Of a DNA stretch of 64,000 nt, positions 1-12,050 are shown in pieces. The notes under the pieces are model-generated. The model had not been told where the DNA came from. It made no database searches and worked only from the letters and a program-made list of their open reading frames with translations. A program made the translations under genes and the position numbers. The stretch comes from Exophiala sp. HKRS030 (taxonomy: Eukaryota; Ascomycota; Eurotiomycetes; Chaetothyriales; Herpotrichiellaceae), in assembly GCA_023897205.1 (NCBI GenBank), contig JAHWDD010000006.1, positions 3,472,001 through 3,536,000 on the forward strand. Direction: 5' to 3'. The number at the start of each line of letters is the position of its first letter. The first letter of the stretch is position 1.

Positions 1-750
1 GTGAGGAAAGGGGAATGTTGCATTTCAATCTCAGGGTATACACGATGAGCCTCGTGTATTCTGATCGGGGCTTTGTTGACGATTGTGTCAACCAGGCAGG
101 AACAGACTGGCAATCAACACATGAGTCGCCAGCAGACACACGAATGATCCACTCCATGTTTGTCACTCCATGCTTATGGTTTGCTGCACTATTGTCTGTA
201 CCCAGACAGAATGCTGGTATTGGCATCTATGGTAAAGCGGGAAACGATCAAGTTGACAAAGACCCGTAGGTTTGATTTCCACATGCATATTGCCTACCGC
301 ATCAAAGAACATCGGATACAATGTACGGATTTGACAAAGCCTCTTCACTTTTGCCAAACACATGCTAGCAATGAACATGTAACAACTTTACATGTATTCA
401 ATCAGCACTTCTGTTTGCCACGCTCAATTGAGCCCGTCGTGTCACAACAGGGAGAGCGAACAGACTTGTCGAAGGGGCGCTCGAGCTCATTAACAAAGGT
501 CAAACCGAACGGGGTGAGATCTGAATGTCCCTTGTACAGCGTTCGTTTGCTCAAGGCAATGGAAAATACCTTCAAGCTGTGTACCTGCTACCAGATCAAT
601 AAGTAGAGCTGTTTGAAGACATCACTTCTGGTTCCCAACACCCTTCATCACTGTAAGAAAGCGACTCCTAAGGACTTGAGAACATCCATCACGACCTGCT
701 TCATACTACACTCTCAATCAAGTCATAGTCCATCTCTCCAATCAATCACA
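1..750. other. Upstream region of the viperin-like gene, no gene seen
   Basis: No open frame here resembles a known family. An open frame covers 613-750 in the same frame as the viperin-like gene, but its translation (Ser/His-rich, no similarity to viperin N-termini) looks like 5' leader. The last 100 bases are rich in CT and CA, as is common in fungal 5' UTRs. Confidence 0.5.
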
Positions 751-2136
751 ATGCTCCTGCAGGCCCTCCAAGCCGAAGGCTTCGCGCCGAACAACATGGC
801 TCTCGGTGCATTGCTTGGATATTCCGTTCCCAAGATCTATCATGGTGTCCAGGGAAGATACCGTGCCTATCGTAACAAACACGAAACACCTGAAGGCAAT
901 CTCAACAACGATATCGATATCAATGCACAGTCCGATACGTCCAAACGAGTTGGTGATTCCACCTTGACGAAAGATGAGAATCTCGTTCCCCTCTCCGTCA
1001 ACTACCATTTCTCACGCAAGTGCAACTATAGCTGCGGCTTCTGTTTCCACACCGAGACGACCAGTCACATAGCAACTCTCACACAGGCCAAGCAAGCAAT
1101 GTCGCTTTTGGCTCAAGCGGGGATGAAGAAGATCAACTTCGCAGGTGGAGAGCCATTTCTGTACAAGACATTCCTCGGCAAGTTGGTCGACTACTGCAAG
1201 GAAGAGCTTCAACTGGAATCCGTCAGTATTGTATCCAATGGATCAAACATTACGCGCGAATGGCTTCAGAGTCACGCTAAGAACTTGGACATCCTAGCCG
1301 TGTCATGCGACAGTTTCAATGAACAGACAAACATCGAGATCGGACGTGGTACAGGCGAACACATTCCAAAACTATTCAAAGTCGCAGACTGGTGTCGCGA
1401 ATTTGGAATCATGTTCAAGCTCAACACCGTAGTGTGCAAGCCGAACGTGCTGGAAGACATGAACGAGCAAATCACCCGCTTGAACCCTTACCGGTGGAAA
1501 TGTTTCCAGGTTCTGCTCGTCGCTGGAGAGAACGACTCGGCAACGACCAAGAGAGATGCAAGGAAATTCCAGATCGAAGACGAGCAATTCGACGAGTTCT
1601 GTCGCAGACACCGTGGTCAGAAAGCCATTGTGCCGGAGAGCAATCGTGTCATGGCGAAGAGTTATCTCATCCTGGACGAGTATCTACGGTTTTTAGATCG
1701 CACGGGTCAGCAACCAAGTAGAAGCATTTTGGAGGTTGGGGTCGAAAAGGCCTTGCGGAGCGTTTTCTGGGACAAGGAGAGTTTTGAGAAGAGAGGCGGT
1801 GTCTATGCCTGGAACGAAGAAATGGTGGATAAGGAGAAGGAGGAGAACTCGAAACAGAGCCAAAGAAATGATGACAAACAGGTCGACGAAGAATCAGACG
1901 GCGGTGTGAAAACTGCTGAAGACGGCGATTGGACCACCGTCCGCAATAACAATTTGATCACGAATGATAATGTCGACTCGAATGTTCTTGCCCAGCGGTC
2001 TGCCCAAATGACAGAATGGCATTCTCAGGTTTCTGGAGGTGGTGGCTGCGGTGGTGGTATCGGACGAGGAAATGGTGCCATCAACGGTGTTGGTGACATG
2101 GAAGACTTGGGGCAGGCAAGGAGCAGCCAGAAGTGA
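751..2136 (+). CDS. RSAD2: Viperin-like radical SAM enzyme (RSAD2 family) with fungal C-terminal tail
   Basis: Intronless, 461 residues from the ATG at 751 (A at -3). The frame is open back to 613, but similarity begins only after 751. The radical-SAM cluster motif CNYSCGFCFH (CX3CX2C) has its cysteines at about residues 91, 95 and 98. Viperin-specific blocks follow: SVNYHFSRKC before the motif, KINFAGGEPFLY (about 127-138), SIVSNGS, DILAVSCDSF, IGRGTGEH, and near the end VPESNRVMAKSYLILDEYLR and GGVYAW (about 349-354). Known family chemistry: animal viperin converts CTP to 3'-deoxy-3',4'-didehydro-CTP using SAM and a [4Fe-4S] cluster; prokaryotic relatives act on several NTPs. Substrate and antiviral role here are inference. 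After residue ~355 there is a ~105-residue low-complexity tail, first acidic/Lys-rich, then Gly-rich (GGGGCGGGIGRGNG), ending in Lys; animal viperins end shortly after this point in Trp. The hydrophobic N-terminal ~30 residues could be a membrane-associating segment. No CMP kinase or other partner lies next to it. Confidence 0.93.
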   Translation: MLLQALQAEGFAPNNMALGALLGYSVPKIYHGVQGRYRAYRNKHETPEGNLNNDIDINAQSDTSKRVGDSTLTKDENLVPLSVNYHFSRKCNYSCGFCFHTETTSHIATLTQAKQAMSLLAQAGMKKINFAGGEPFLYKTFLGKLVDYCKEELQLESVSIVSNGSNITREWLQSHAKNLDILAVSCDSFNEQTNIEIGRGTGEHIPKLFKVADWCREFGIMFKLNTVVCKPNVLEDMNEQITRLNPYRWKCFQVLLVAGENDSATTKRDARKFQIEDEQFDEFCRRHRGQKAIVPESNRVMAKSYLILDEYLRFLDRTGQQPSRSILEVGVEKALRSVFWDKESFEKRGGVYAWNEEMVDKEKEENSKQSQRNDDKQVDEESDGGVKTAEDGDWTTVRNNNLITNDNVDSNVLAQRSAQMTEWHSQVSGGGGCGGGIGRGNGAINGVGDMEDLGQARSSQK

Positions 2137-3655
2137 GCATTGATCGAAGTTCTAGACAATGTGTCTCGCATTTGTGTATCGTGTTTGGCACTCAACTTTG
2201 AAGGCGGAGAGTGATGCATTCAAATCTAGGAAATGTTGCAAGAAACCCCAATTAGGAAAATAATAATATACTTATCTAAAAATAGGTAGAAACCTAACCA
2301 CATCGCAAATGCTAGATTTCATATAGCATTTGTGTGTACAAGAACATTCACCCAATGCTCAATGTCATCCTTCAATTCCCAACTCTATCATGAGCCCAGG
2401 CATTCCCTACATCTGCAATGTGAGCTCGTGCGCCTGAAGGATCTAGTCCCCAGCAACACCACCTACCACCAGGTACCAGCGATTCAGGAAAGACTAGTTA
2501 GCTGACTGGGTGGCTAGAAAGAGGATATCACGGAAAAGCTACAGTATCACATGCAAGCCCAGCATTAGAGCCTATCCCCCGCTCTATCATCAACATTGTT
2601 GCTCAGCATGCAGTCTCCACAGAAATACCCAGCATGATGACCAGAAAAACCTGGACTCCAACGTCAATGATTCTGCAAGTCGCTGACTCGCAGATAGCAA
2701 ATCTTGGAAAATCCTCCCCCACGACCACTCAAGAATCACCATCTCACCATCCAAATGTTGGAATTCAACACCAAGAAAGCGGGAAGAGCCACCAAGCTTA
2801 GAGGAAAACAAGTGATTGCGGACATCGCGAAAGGGAACTAAACAATCTACGTCCAAAGCCGTCCAATGTCCACCCCGAGTCTGCGACCAGGATGTCGCTT
2901 TGGAGGCCGGAAATGCTTCCTTCCAGTTCATCGTGTAGACCGAACACAAAAATCGATCTAGACTCTCGAAAGTCTTGTGAATCATAGACCAGATGTTAAA
3001 TTTGTCCCTTGAATCCAAGCGTCCGCCTTAGATTTTAAGTTCTTCGCGAGCTGCATATTGTTGTGATCATGACTGTGGTGGGGACTTTTCCACATGCTTT
3101 GCCCGGGGGATGTTACTGGGATCCTGATGTCAAATACCTAGAACTGCCAATGAACTAGGAAAAAGGTACGGGAAGAGATGCTTACGGCGACTCTCAATCT
3201 TTTGGAGTTTGCTGGACTCTATTCGAGCGAGAGATCATAGGCAATAATGGAGTTGAGGGCAGGGATGTTATCATGATCTGTGATTCCAGGAGACTCTTGA
3301 GGGCGGGTCATGGACTTATCGGGTGGATCGCTTCTTTTCATCAAGTTTTGTCATCAAATGTATTGGAGATCGTCATTGATCTGAACGGTACATGTTCAAA
3401 AGTAACTAAATTAAGTGCCTCCGGCTCAACTCCTTGGGAGCGCTAGGCTGGTGCAAGAGTTTCAAAAAGTGGTATCATCGTAACAAAGACAAGATTGTAA
3501 GCCTCTTCAAGCACAAAAAACAAGAAAGACAAAATATTAAGAAGATGTGTCATCGATCGTCCGGTGACTGGGTACCATTTTTCCTCCTCGACCTATAGGT
3601 ATCGAGTGTCGTATCAGCATGTGTATTGTATTTCGTAGCAGGTGATGTTCATTGC
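2137..3655. other. Intergenic region between convergent genes
   Basis: The viperin-like gene ends at 2136 and the minus-strand gene ends at 3656. Apart from the doubtful ORF at 2590-2985, nothing recognisable was seen. 2250-2300 is AT-rich and could hold the viperin 3' end. Confidence 0.4.
2590..2985 (-). CDS. Doubtful small hypothetical ORF
   Basis: A minus-strand frame opens after the stop codon at 3028-3030 and runs to 2590; the first ATG is at 2985, giving 131 residues. The composition is protein-like, with stretches such as GGHWTALDVDCLVPFRDV and LGVEFQHLDGEMVILEW that do not look random. No family was recognised and no splice-linked upstream exon was found. It could be a remnant or an exon of an unseen gene, or chance. 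Confidence 0.2.
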   Translation of the reverse strand: MIHKTFESLDRFLCSVYTMNWKEAFPASKATSWSQTRGGHWTALDVDCLVPFRDVRNHLFSSKLGGSSRFLGVEFQHLDGEMVILEWSWGRIFQDLLSASQRLAESLTLESRFFWSSCWVFLWRLHAEQQC

Positions 3656-5328
3656 TCAGAACACGGGTACAGAGTTCTCATCCGTTCCGTCACGATACCA
3701 AGCATGATGAACGGTCTTGACACTGCCTAATCGCTTGAGACTCTGACTTCTGCTGATGGAGCCGATGCCGGCGTTGACTTTATTAACGCCACTTCGTAGA
3801 CTTTTAAAGCGTGTAATTTGAGGTCGTGATTCTGCATCGTCGGGACTGAGATAATTGCGCTGCGGCTCTGCAGTCTTAGGACGTGGGACCACGTCGAGAC
3901 GCTCCTCTTGTGCAGGGAAGTATTCGCCATTGGCGCTGGGATAATTCTGGGTTGAGTTTGCTGGTTCCTGGAGCAAGCCATGTTGACTAGATTTGCGCGT
4001 GTCATTTCCCATGTTAGTCATTTCGAAGCCGTCGTTTTCATCTGGTCCCTCGACAAATGAGAATGGTGTGCCTGGACGATCGTCATTTGGCTCCAGCTTC
4101 GAGTACTGCGTGCCATTGCGAGAATGAGTGGACGAGTCAGGAATGGTGCTGCTGATCATGTTAATCAGTCGACCAGCAGTTTGAGAATCGGACTCTGGGT
4201 GGGACGCGGACGCTGAGAACTGCTGACTTGGTAATGGGGGCGTTGGTGCGGCAGGAGCCTTTTCTTTTTCTTTTCTGCTCAGGCGGCGCGACAAAGAGCG
4301 AACGATCGAGTTGTTCCGGAAGGATGACCGACCATGTTCTTGTCTTTTAGGCTCAGCTGGCTGATTGTTCACCAGTGGCGCTTCCTCGCCATATACGCTT
4401 GCAAATGTGCTTTGAGGCCTAAACGTGGTCGCTGAAGGTGGGATGATGTCGATTTGAGGATACATGGAAACGTGTGATCCGGCATGATTTGGTTGGATAC
4501 TAAGTCCAGCCTGTTGTAGCCTGACATTTGAACTGTGTGAATGTGGGGATGTGATGGGACTTTCGAGTGAGCCAGGTCGTTTGTGTCGGCCGCATTTGTT
4601 GCAACTCATCTGGTGTGAAGATGAAGACCCTGCCGTGCTAGACGGCCCTGCTGTCGTGGAAGACGCGAGCGATCGCTGAGACGCAACACCGGCCGAAGTA
4701 TGTCGTGCATGGCTTGTGGTCGTTGTAGCAATACTAGGTGCTGCTGTTGGATTCGACTTGCGCTTGCCACACCCAGTGCAGGGACCCGTCTGACCTTCCG
4801 TGCGCTTCTTCCCACATTGGAGGCATTCGTGAGTATTGAAGGTCGGCTGCGACAAATCACCGGGTCTGGCAGGATCGGAGCCTTGTCGTTTGTAGCTTGG
4901 TGGAAGCGCGCCATCGAACATATCCCTTGCAACCCTAACTTGCTTTGGTTTCTCCTCCGTATTTGGGTAAGGAGTGCCATCTAGACGCTGCAGAATGTTC
5001 GGCTTCCTGTTTCCGTTCGGTTTGAGGGCTCGTGAGGAGCGAAGCTGGGCTGGAGTGTGTTGTCCATAGGCGCCGATGGTGCTATAGGCGACACCGGTGA
5101 GAAGAGTTGGGCGGCAACAGCGGGAGGGTTTTGTGTAGCAGGAACTGGCTGCGGGCTGAAATTTGGCGAGAATGGGTTCGTCGACGGTAGCTCGTTGTAT
5201 GAACTAGGAAGTACCGCGGTGGTGACCTGCACGGGCATCTGTGCGCTCTGGGGGATGTTCTCATATGGAACACCAAGCCCATTGGACGAATACGCAGGCG
5301 GAGGATTTTTCTGCAGTTTCGTCATCAT
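3656..5328 (-). CDS. Low-complexity protein with paired CxxC zinc-knuckle-like motifs (frame broken once)
   Basis: Read as one gene of about 557 residues from MMTKLQKNPPPAYSS (ATG 5328 or 5325). The first frame is Pro/Ser-rich and ends in an early stop near 4981. Adding one C to the CCC run at 5026-5028 (GGG on the plus strand) joins it to LKPNGNRKPNILQRLDGTPY, which leads without a stop into the long downstream frame. The downstream part has CLQCG then CTGCGKRK (CX2C-X11-CX2C) and later SCNKCGRHKR, so zinc binding is plausible. The rest is Ser/Pro/Gln-rich and disordered, with a basic stretch (RSLSRRLSRKEKEK) and a C-terminal block with LSRSQSLKRLGSVKTVHHAW-like basic and aromatic residues. 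Function unknown; I do not recognise the family. An intron near 5042-5091 was considered, but its donor would be poor. Confidence 0.7.
5026..5028 (-). other. Probable single-base deletion (C run, minus strand) in the CxxC protein gene
   Basis: Upstream reading ends ...FAPHEP and downstream reading resumes at LKPNGNRKP, one base out of frame. One extra C in the CCC run restores a continuous natural-looking protein. It matches seven other sites of the same kind in the window. Confidence 0.65.
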
Positions 5329-8300
5329 TCCAATTTCCGAGCAGAAAGGGGAGTGAGCAAAATCTGTCAATGAGGCGGGTCGGAGCGAGGAAATTGAATG
5401 ATACGATAAGATAGCGGACTCAGAGAATCAAGGGGTAGAAAGCAAAAAGTGATGGAAATTGACTAGGCTGCGATAGCCCGTGTAAATGATAGTGTCAATG
5501 GTGATCAAAAGAATACGGAGTACCTTGATTCTCACAGAGAATGCTCGAGCAAATGACTTGGCCGGTCAGATGTCAGGCACGTCGACGCGAGGCCTCCTGG
5601 TTGGGCAATACAGTATATTGTGGATTAAGAGTAAAGAGATGCAAGATTGCAAGAGAATCCTGACAACCAGGGGAATACGTGAACATGTAAAGTAGCCACG
5701 AAAGAGCTCTGGAGGCACCAGTAAGCATTCACCACCCAGACTTTGGCCAAATAGAATCAACCAGGGGTAAATAGAGCCTGAGGGGGCGTCCAATAAAGCA
5801 CTGCAGCTACCTCATTAGACCTGATGGAGGGGCTTCGAAGAACCTGAATCTGCTGCTAAAACCGGCAGCTTTGAAACGTGGCGGAATTTGTCTTCAGAGC
5901 CACACAGCCGAGTTTTGCCAACTAGTATCCCAAAAGGAGCCTCTTGGAATTCTCCTTTGGATGCTTACTGCTGTCGGAAATATCACCTCGTCTAGCCGCA
6001 TCCCAGCTGCGGAGTCTAGGATCTTTGCAGGTTTGTACGGTTTTAGTTTCTCCCTGCCTCGCTTTTTGTAGTTTGCTGACCAGCCATGAGAAAACTATCT
6101 CAGACACCTTTCAGGAACTTCTTGACACTGGACACTCCTGAGTTCTAAAGGTGGAGGACACCGCTGGCCGAGCATGAGGCGTGGGGCGGGTGGGCTGACC
6201 AAGTCTACTCGAGTTAACTAGTTAGTCTCTTGCTTGGATCCACGACTAATTCCCTGAATATTCTCCCTAGTCGCCGAGTCAAGCACCTGCGTAAGGAAGT
6301 CGTGCTTGACATGGAAGATGGTAGGTAGAATTTAGTCTTCCTTTTCCTTCATGCCACAAACGTGGTTGGAAAGAAGGCGTTTCCTTCTGGTTACCAAGAC
6401 CGGTGAGCATAGGGGATTTCCTCGTGTGGTGGCCCAAAATAGGCGTCAAAGCTCCGCCTGTTTAGCCAAGGATTTCATGATCTGCAGGTTTCAGGGTGGC
6501 TGGCGCTGCTATATTGGGCACAGTTTCCGAACCAAATAAATATACATTCGTTTGTATCCAGCTGACAAACCTACTTGACTCGTGCCCTTATTTCATAGGG
6601 CGACATTTTGTTCAAAGCCGCAATATTACGGATAAAGCCGTTTACGGAGCACCTTGATTTTGACAACAACATGTACTCCGTACAAAGAGACCCGGTGGTA
6701 ACTGCTTAGATCTGTCTTGACTGACTCGAAGGAGGTCTGACTTTTCGCGTCCGTACTTGGCCCGCTCTTAAGCAGGTGCTGCCTGACCCGTACAACATCC
6801 TTGCTGACACTTGGTTTCCGTTTCTGAACGGTTCGAGGTTACAACAAGCTTATGGGACCAAGGACAAAGTCATTGGCTGAGGTGACTGTAGTTCTCAAGT
6901 TCAGTCAGTTATCAAGGTTCAACATGCAAGGTACAGGTTGGGAAAACATCACGGCATTTCTTGGTCGTGCTACGCGTTATCCATGTTTGATAAAATACAC
7001 AGGATGGCATTGCCGATCGTTGGCAAGTACGAAGGGTCCGGGTCAACGGCTTTCCAATAAAATCAGTGAATAGAAAATGATCGGATCCTTGTCACTGATA
7101 AATACCAACTTCGCTGACCCCAGTTGTACAGCATAAATAGCAATGGTTTACTGTTTCACTTTGGCGGATTCGGACATCATCATCAGGGTATATATCCGTC
7201 GTGCAACAGCAAAAGCTGATCTCGGTCAGGCATGCTGTACGTCATCCGGAAGAAAGCCCCAAACACAAGGTTTATCCCTCGACCAATTTTCCGGACCTCG
7301 ACGGCGTTACAAATAATTGAGGCAGACTGGGGCTCGAATATAAATAGAAGCGATAGACGGTGGATGTATTATCCAACGATATTGCTGCATCTACCAACAA
7401 CGTACAATCCTCCTGCATATATTTAAATCCATGTACTTCTGTTCGTCGGGACCAAGGCATGGGGCAGGAATGAGATCGTTCCTCTGTGATGCTCGTCGTG
7501 ACGAGTTTGCTGAAGGTCTCGGCACACGTCCCACGGCCGTAGCCTCGGTCATTGGAGGATGAAAGATCGAGGATGAAAATATACCTAACAATAGCGTCGA
7601 TTCGATAGCAAGATATCAATGATACCTTAGTTTGACGGGGCGACGAGAAAACCCAATGTATCGCAAAATTCCTAGTTCAGACAGGAGAAGCAATGAGTTC
7701 TATTTCTGATACGGCCGAGTGGTTTTCCTGAAGTCATGAAATGGGACTGGGAAAATCAAGCAAGCTGCATGCAGCATAACAAGGTTGCACACAGATACCA
7801 ACGAGCACCAGAGTTCGGGGCGAGACCGATGAAAGGTGCTTGAATGTCCGACTCATCGGCCGCAAGAACGATTTGTATTCATTTCATGGTAAGTTGTGAG
7901 AATGCTTGTGCAGAGCTACAGCTTAAACCGGCAAATGATGAGCATAGACAAGAGGCAATAACTGGTGGCTTTTTCAGATGCTTAATGAGGTTTTAATATA
8001 CCTTAGGTAAAGGCGGACAATCGTCTCGAATATCTGGTTATGCATCGCTATTGCCTACTGAAAAGCGGCAAGTAGGCTAATGGCACGATATCAATATCGC
8101 CACAATAGGACCTTCGGGCTTGTACTGGCTACTTTTCAACGCCGATAGCTTGAAGGCGAGCATGACGCCATCCGTATCTCTCACACTCGTGTGCACGGTA
8201 TGGTCACATGCATGCACATCTCACAAGTTATATTATACTTAGGACCGAAGCTAGATTCGGACAATGCAAAGCTTGAAGGGTACGCCAGGGTCAATAGCCC

Positions 8301-11300
8301 ATTCTAGATGTTCAAACCGAGCCCCTTAGATAAAGGGATAGCTATTTAATAGGTATTTTGAGGAGAATTCCGGTGCAGAAACTGAGGTAAGGAGCAGGAA
8401 ATTTGGTCGATGAACCTGAATAGGAGTAGCATTCGTCGGCTATTGCGGATCAAACCTAAGGGTACTGAGACAACCGCTTCTAGATACAGCCTTGGATGCG
8501 TGGATGGGGGATTCGTGTCCCGCATCATCGATTTGAAGTACTCGTCACCAACCTCCTCAGACGCAATGATTGGCAATTGCGAAATTAACCAAGTGATGGG
8601 GAGAGGAGAACCCGCACTACGAGGCGATAAGGCTGCCAGGCACCCCAAACGCCACCACTGGTTGACAAGATGTATTCGTTCTTCCTGTAAGTCTACTAAG
8701 AAGAATAGATCTGCATAAGAGAAGCCACGACGTGCGGCTTATCGATAGTGGTCATTATTTGGGCCATGGTATTGTCTGGGACGTGGTGGGAGCGGGTGAG
8801 GCGTGGACAAGGGTCAAAATTGGGACGGCTCGTGGTTTAAGGAGTTGGGGGACTCTTAACCGATGAGGCTCTTACAACTTTGTGGGTTGGGTGTTACATT
8901 TTCTCCAAGGCTGAGGTAGGCCGAGCGGCTCCCTGGTTCCACCTCTGGAGTTTGTTCTCATAGGACCTAAGACAAGGCCATTCACGAGTCACGAAGCATG
9001 CCGTATCAACCGCCGGCGTGGTAGGATGCAACGTGAGATTCAGTGCTCCGCAAAAGGTGCTATCACAAAGCCCAAAGCTTGAAATATACTTGGAGACAAC
9101 GGTCGGGTGGACTCTCGTGGTGCTAGTATCGTTTGCACCAGACTACTGCTTCGCTAAAGGACTTGTTACGGTACTCCGTACATAGGGAGTCAAGGCTACT
9201 GGCTACTATTCAACACCCAGGGCAGCGGATACATGGAAAGTAATCATGACAATGCTCTCTCCAAAGGCTGGAGTTCCCGTGTGATGGACTTCCGGAAAGG
9301 AGGAATCAGGAAAGGAATGCTTATCTCACCTTTTAAATTGGTGTTGATACGGAATAGGTACCTACATGGTGCATTTGTAAGATATGTATTTGAATTTACC
9401 GAGGATTGTGTACATTCATGCCCTGCGGTTGTTGGTCGAAGCTACGCTCTGATGTTTGTGCCATTACTCGGATGGCCCTATTGAAGTCCCACCGGTCGAG
9501 TCAAAGTCTATGCAATGGTGATGAAGTGATGATGGACGCGACAGAGCCTGTAGACCGACGGTAAGAGCCTGACAAACAAATTCTGCGCCCAAGTGTTCGT
9601 GTCATCCATGTAGAAAAGATGTGGTAAGAGCGTAATGGCGGCGTCAGTACCGAGGGTACTGATGCTGTGGTGGATTCTAAACTAAGGCTCATACAGGAAT
9701 AGCGTCAGGTCTGTGATCCCAAATATAGAGATGCGGATAAGGCAAGTCATGCTGTTTTGGGATTAGTCTCTACGCTAAAACGGAAGTTAGATTGATGGAC
9801 CAAGGATCCAATTCGACCCATCCTGGTTGCATTGGCTTCAAACTCATATCCACACTACCCCTTTCACACACAGCCCAGGAGAGCTCGCTCATTGTCTATT
9901 TGCTGCGAAGTTTTATTTTGTGCTCAGCGAAATTGGTGAAATTGGACGGGACTTCTGTGGGACCCACAACGCTTGAGCAACCGAGCGATATCATGGACTT
10001 GAAAACACCTCCTTATCATATGCTGCGGAATGTGTTCATGCCAAAAAAAAAAACTGGCCAGCCATGACATTCGCTGGCGGATATGTGCTGTGGCGGGACC
10101 ATCGCACGGAGATGCTGCACGTTCGAGTTCGTCCGCTTGGAATCTCCGAAGCAACAACATGTCACAACAAAGGAAGAGCGTCGTCTACGGCGCTCTGCGC
10201 AATTGATAGTCAAGTCTTGATGCGGTCATCATTTGGGACAGGGCGGACCCCAGATTCGTCTGTCCACGGATGGGGTTCTCCTCCAATCTCCTTGCCGCCA
10301 CCAGACGAAAGTTTCTCAGCCTCAGCCGAGTTGACAAGGATCATGGACTGGTCTTAGCTGTACTGTCATGCCATGACAGTCTCGTCTTTACAATTGTATT
10401 GACATATGTGTATTCCCTTTCACCGTTACCATAGTTGCTCCTATTGGTGATGTAAGTTGGAGAACAATCGTGATACATTAGTCTCCGGCCTGACACGAAG
10501 AAAGTCAATGACAAGCATTATGAGGATTGAAAAGCGATCTTTCTAGAGCTTCTAAATGGTGAACTGGCCTATGAATTTTCGTCTATTGTGATACCTCGTT
10601 TCTCGTCGTCGGGAGGCACGACTCGTTCCAAGGACTTGCAGCTGTAACGCATCACAACGTCTGCATCATGAAAGCCTGAAACGCAACCAGAGCATTTTGC
10701 TTCGACTTCTAGGTGCGGGTACGACAGAGATTAGAACAACATGAGGGAACCTTTGGTCGACCTCATTCCCTGGCATATTATTGTCAGCAATGGCACCGCG
10801 TTAAGGGCAATTCTGACTACAGTATGAGGAGCCTCGCAGGAACGGGCCCTCCGGTAGCACCGTAGCGATAGCAACTTTGAGGCAACAAGTCGCATGCGAG
10901 CGATGGGTCAACTAGAGCTGTGGCAAGGTCCTGCTCATCCATTTTCATGGTATCAGTCGAGACCTTCTAACTAGTGCCCGGCAATCAAAGTGACAGAGCA
11001 CTGGGCACCTAAAAAGGCAGGAATAGAGTTGGTATAAATGAGCAAGATATCCATCCCTATTTGAGCTAGATCACTTCTTAGTCGAATGCTAAATCCTTCA
11101 ACTGGCTGGCAACTGGCACTGGCTCCTGCCCCACTGTTCCCTGTGGCAGGTGCGAACTGATCCATTTCCTTCCTGCCTGCGACAGGCACACAAGCAAGGC
11201 AAGTAGGAGTTTGTTCATCCACCAGCCTCTGGAATCCCAGCCAGGCAGCACAATCGAAGTCATCCTCCTCTCCATCAGAGCAACTACTCCGTACTCAAAC

Positions 11301-11961
11301 ATCTGTATCATCATCACACACTCGTTCGACGTTGATTTGTCCATTCGTTCCTTGATGCTGTTGCGGCTGAGTCAACGGGCCAGTTATTTTTCCTCGTGTG
11401 CCATCAAGCCACCTTTATTTAGCCTGCACGCGAACCTATCATCGACCCTAAAATCAAGGTTTAAAAGAGCAAGGAATCCAAGTTACGATACCATGTCAGG
11501 GTATTGAGAGGACCACACCAGGCACAAGACCAAAGTTACTAAACTCTGGGCTGTTCTGTGCAGCCACCGCACTTCAGCTGGCGAAACAAGGCCTCCTGGT
11601 ACTCAGGGTCCGTATTCGTATGGCGGTGTAAGATTACAGACTGGGTGGGTGATCTGGACATGTCTCATCTGGATCAGCCCCTCTCCGTTGCCGCACTCGG
11701 GCGCCGAACAAGTGCTGACTAGGGCTAGGGGAAGGGCCCTTCAGGTCACTGAGTGGATCTGATTGAATGACCGCAACACTCGAGGCCCACGGGCACCAAC
11801 AGAACAGCCTCTCCAGATTTGGATGCTCGCCATGCTTTTGATTTCCAGCGCAGATCTCGTGCATGCTCTCGACCCACCAGGGGGCGTTGTCATTCCTACT
11901 GGTTGCCAATCCTAATCTATTTTGAACTGGCCGACATTGGCTGCCACTGCCTCCCCTACTC
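5329..11961. other. 6.6-kb region without a recognisable gene
   Basis: Open frames are all short (under about 120 codons) and none resembles a known family; no transposase, reverse transcriptase, tRNA or rRNA signature was seen. It contains three exact copies of the 9-mer TACGGAGTA/TACTCCGTA before 10 kb and one at 11285, a variant near 6643, and an A11 run near 10046. It may be decayed repeat DNA or long regulatory sequence upstream of the PKS; the sequence alone does not decide. Confidence 0.4.
5514..5530. repeat. TACGGAGTA-type motif, first of a related pair
   Basis: TACGGAGTACCTTGATT here and TACGGAGCACCTTGATT at 6643-6659 match at 16 of 17 positions. Exact 9-mer copies (either strand) also occur at 6674-6682, 9172-9180, 11285-11293 and 23398-23406, all intergenic. 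About 0.5 copies would be expected by chance in 64 kb. Function unknown. Confidence 0.5.
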
Positions 11962-11970
11962 CTATATGAT
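11962..11970 (+). promoter_or_regulatory. Possible TATA-like element of the PKS gene
   Basis: CTATATGAT lies about 80-90 bases before the PKS start codon at 12051, with an ATTGG (inverted CCAAT) about 25 bases further upstream. Spacing is plausible for a fungal promoter, but neither element is specific. Confidence 0.25.
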
Positions 11971-12050
11971 ACAGGGCCACCCCGTTTGTCCCGTGTTTTC
12001 CTCTTGTCAAGATACGCTCGTTGAAGCTCGTCGACATTTCACCAACAATC

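Noticed and set aside
160..606. 148-codon plus-strand ORF at the left edge
   Set aside because: Composition is not protein-like and no similarity was recognised.
5042..5091. Intron joining the two frames of the CxxC protein gene
   Set aside because: The possible donor GTGTCG is poor and no branch site is clear; a one-base loss in the CCC run at 5026 gives a smoother protein and fits the window-wide pattern.
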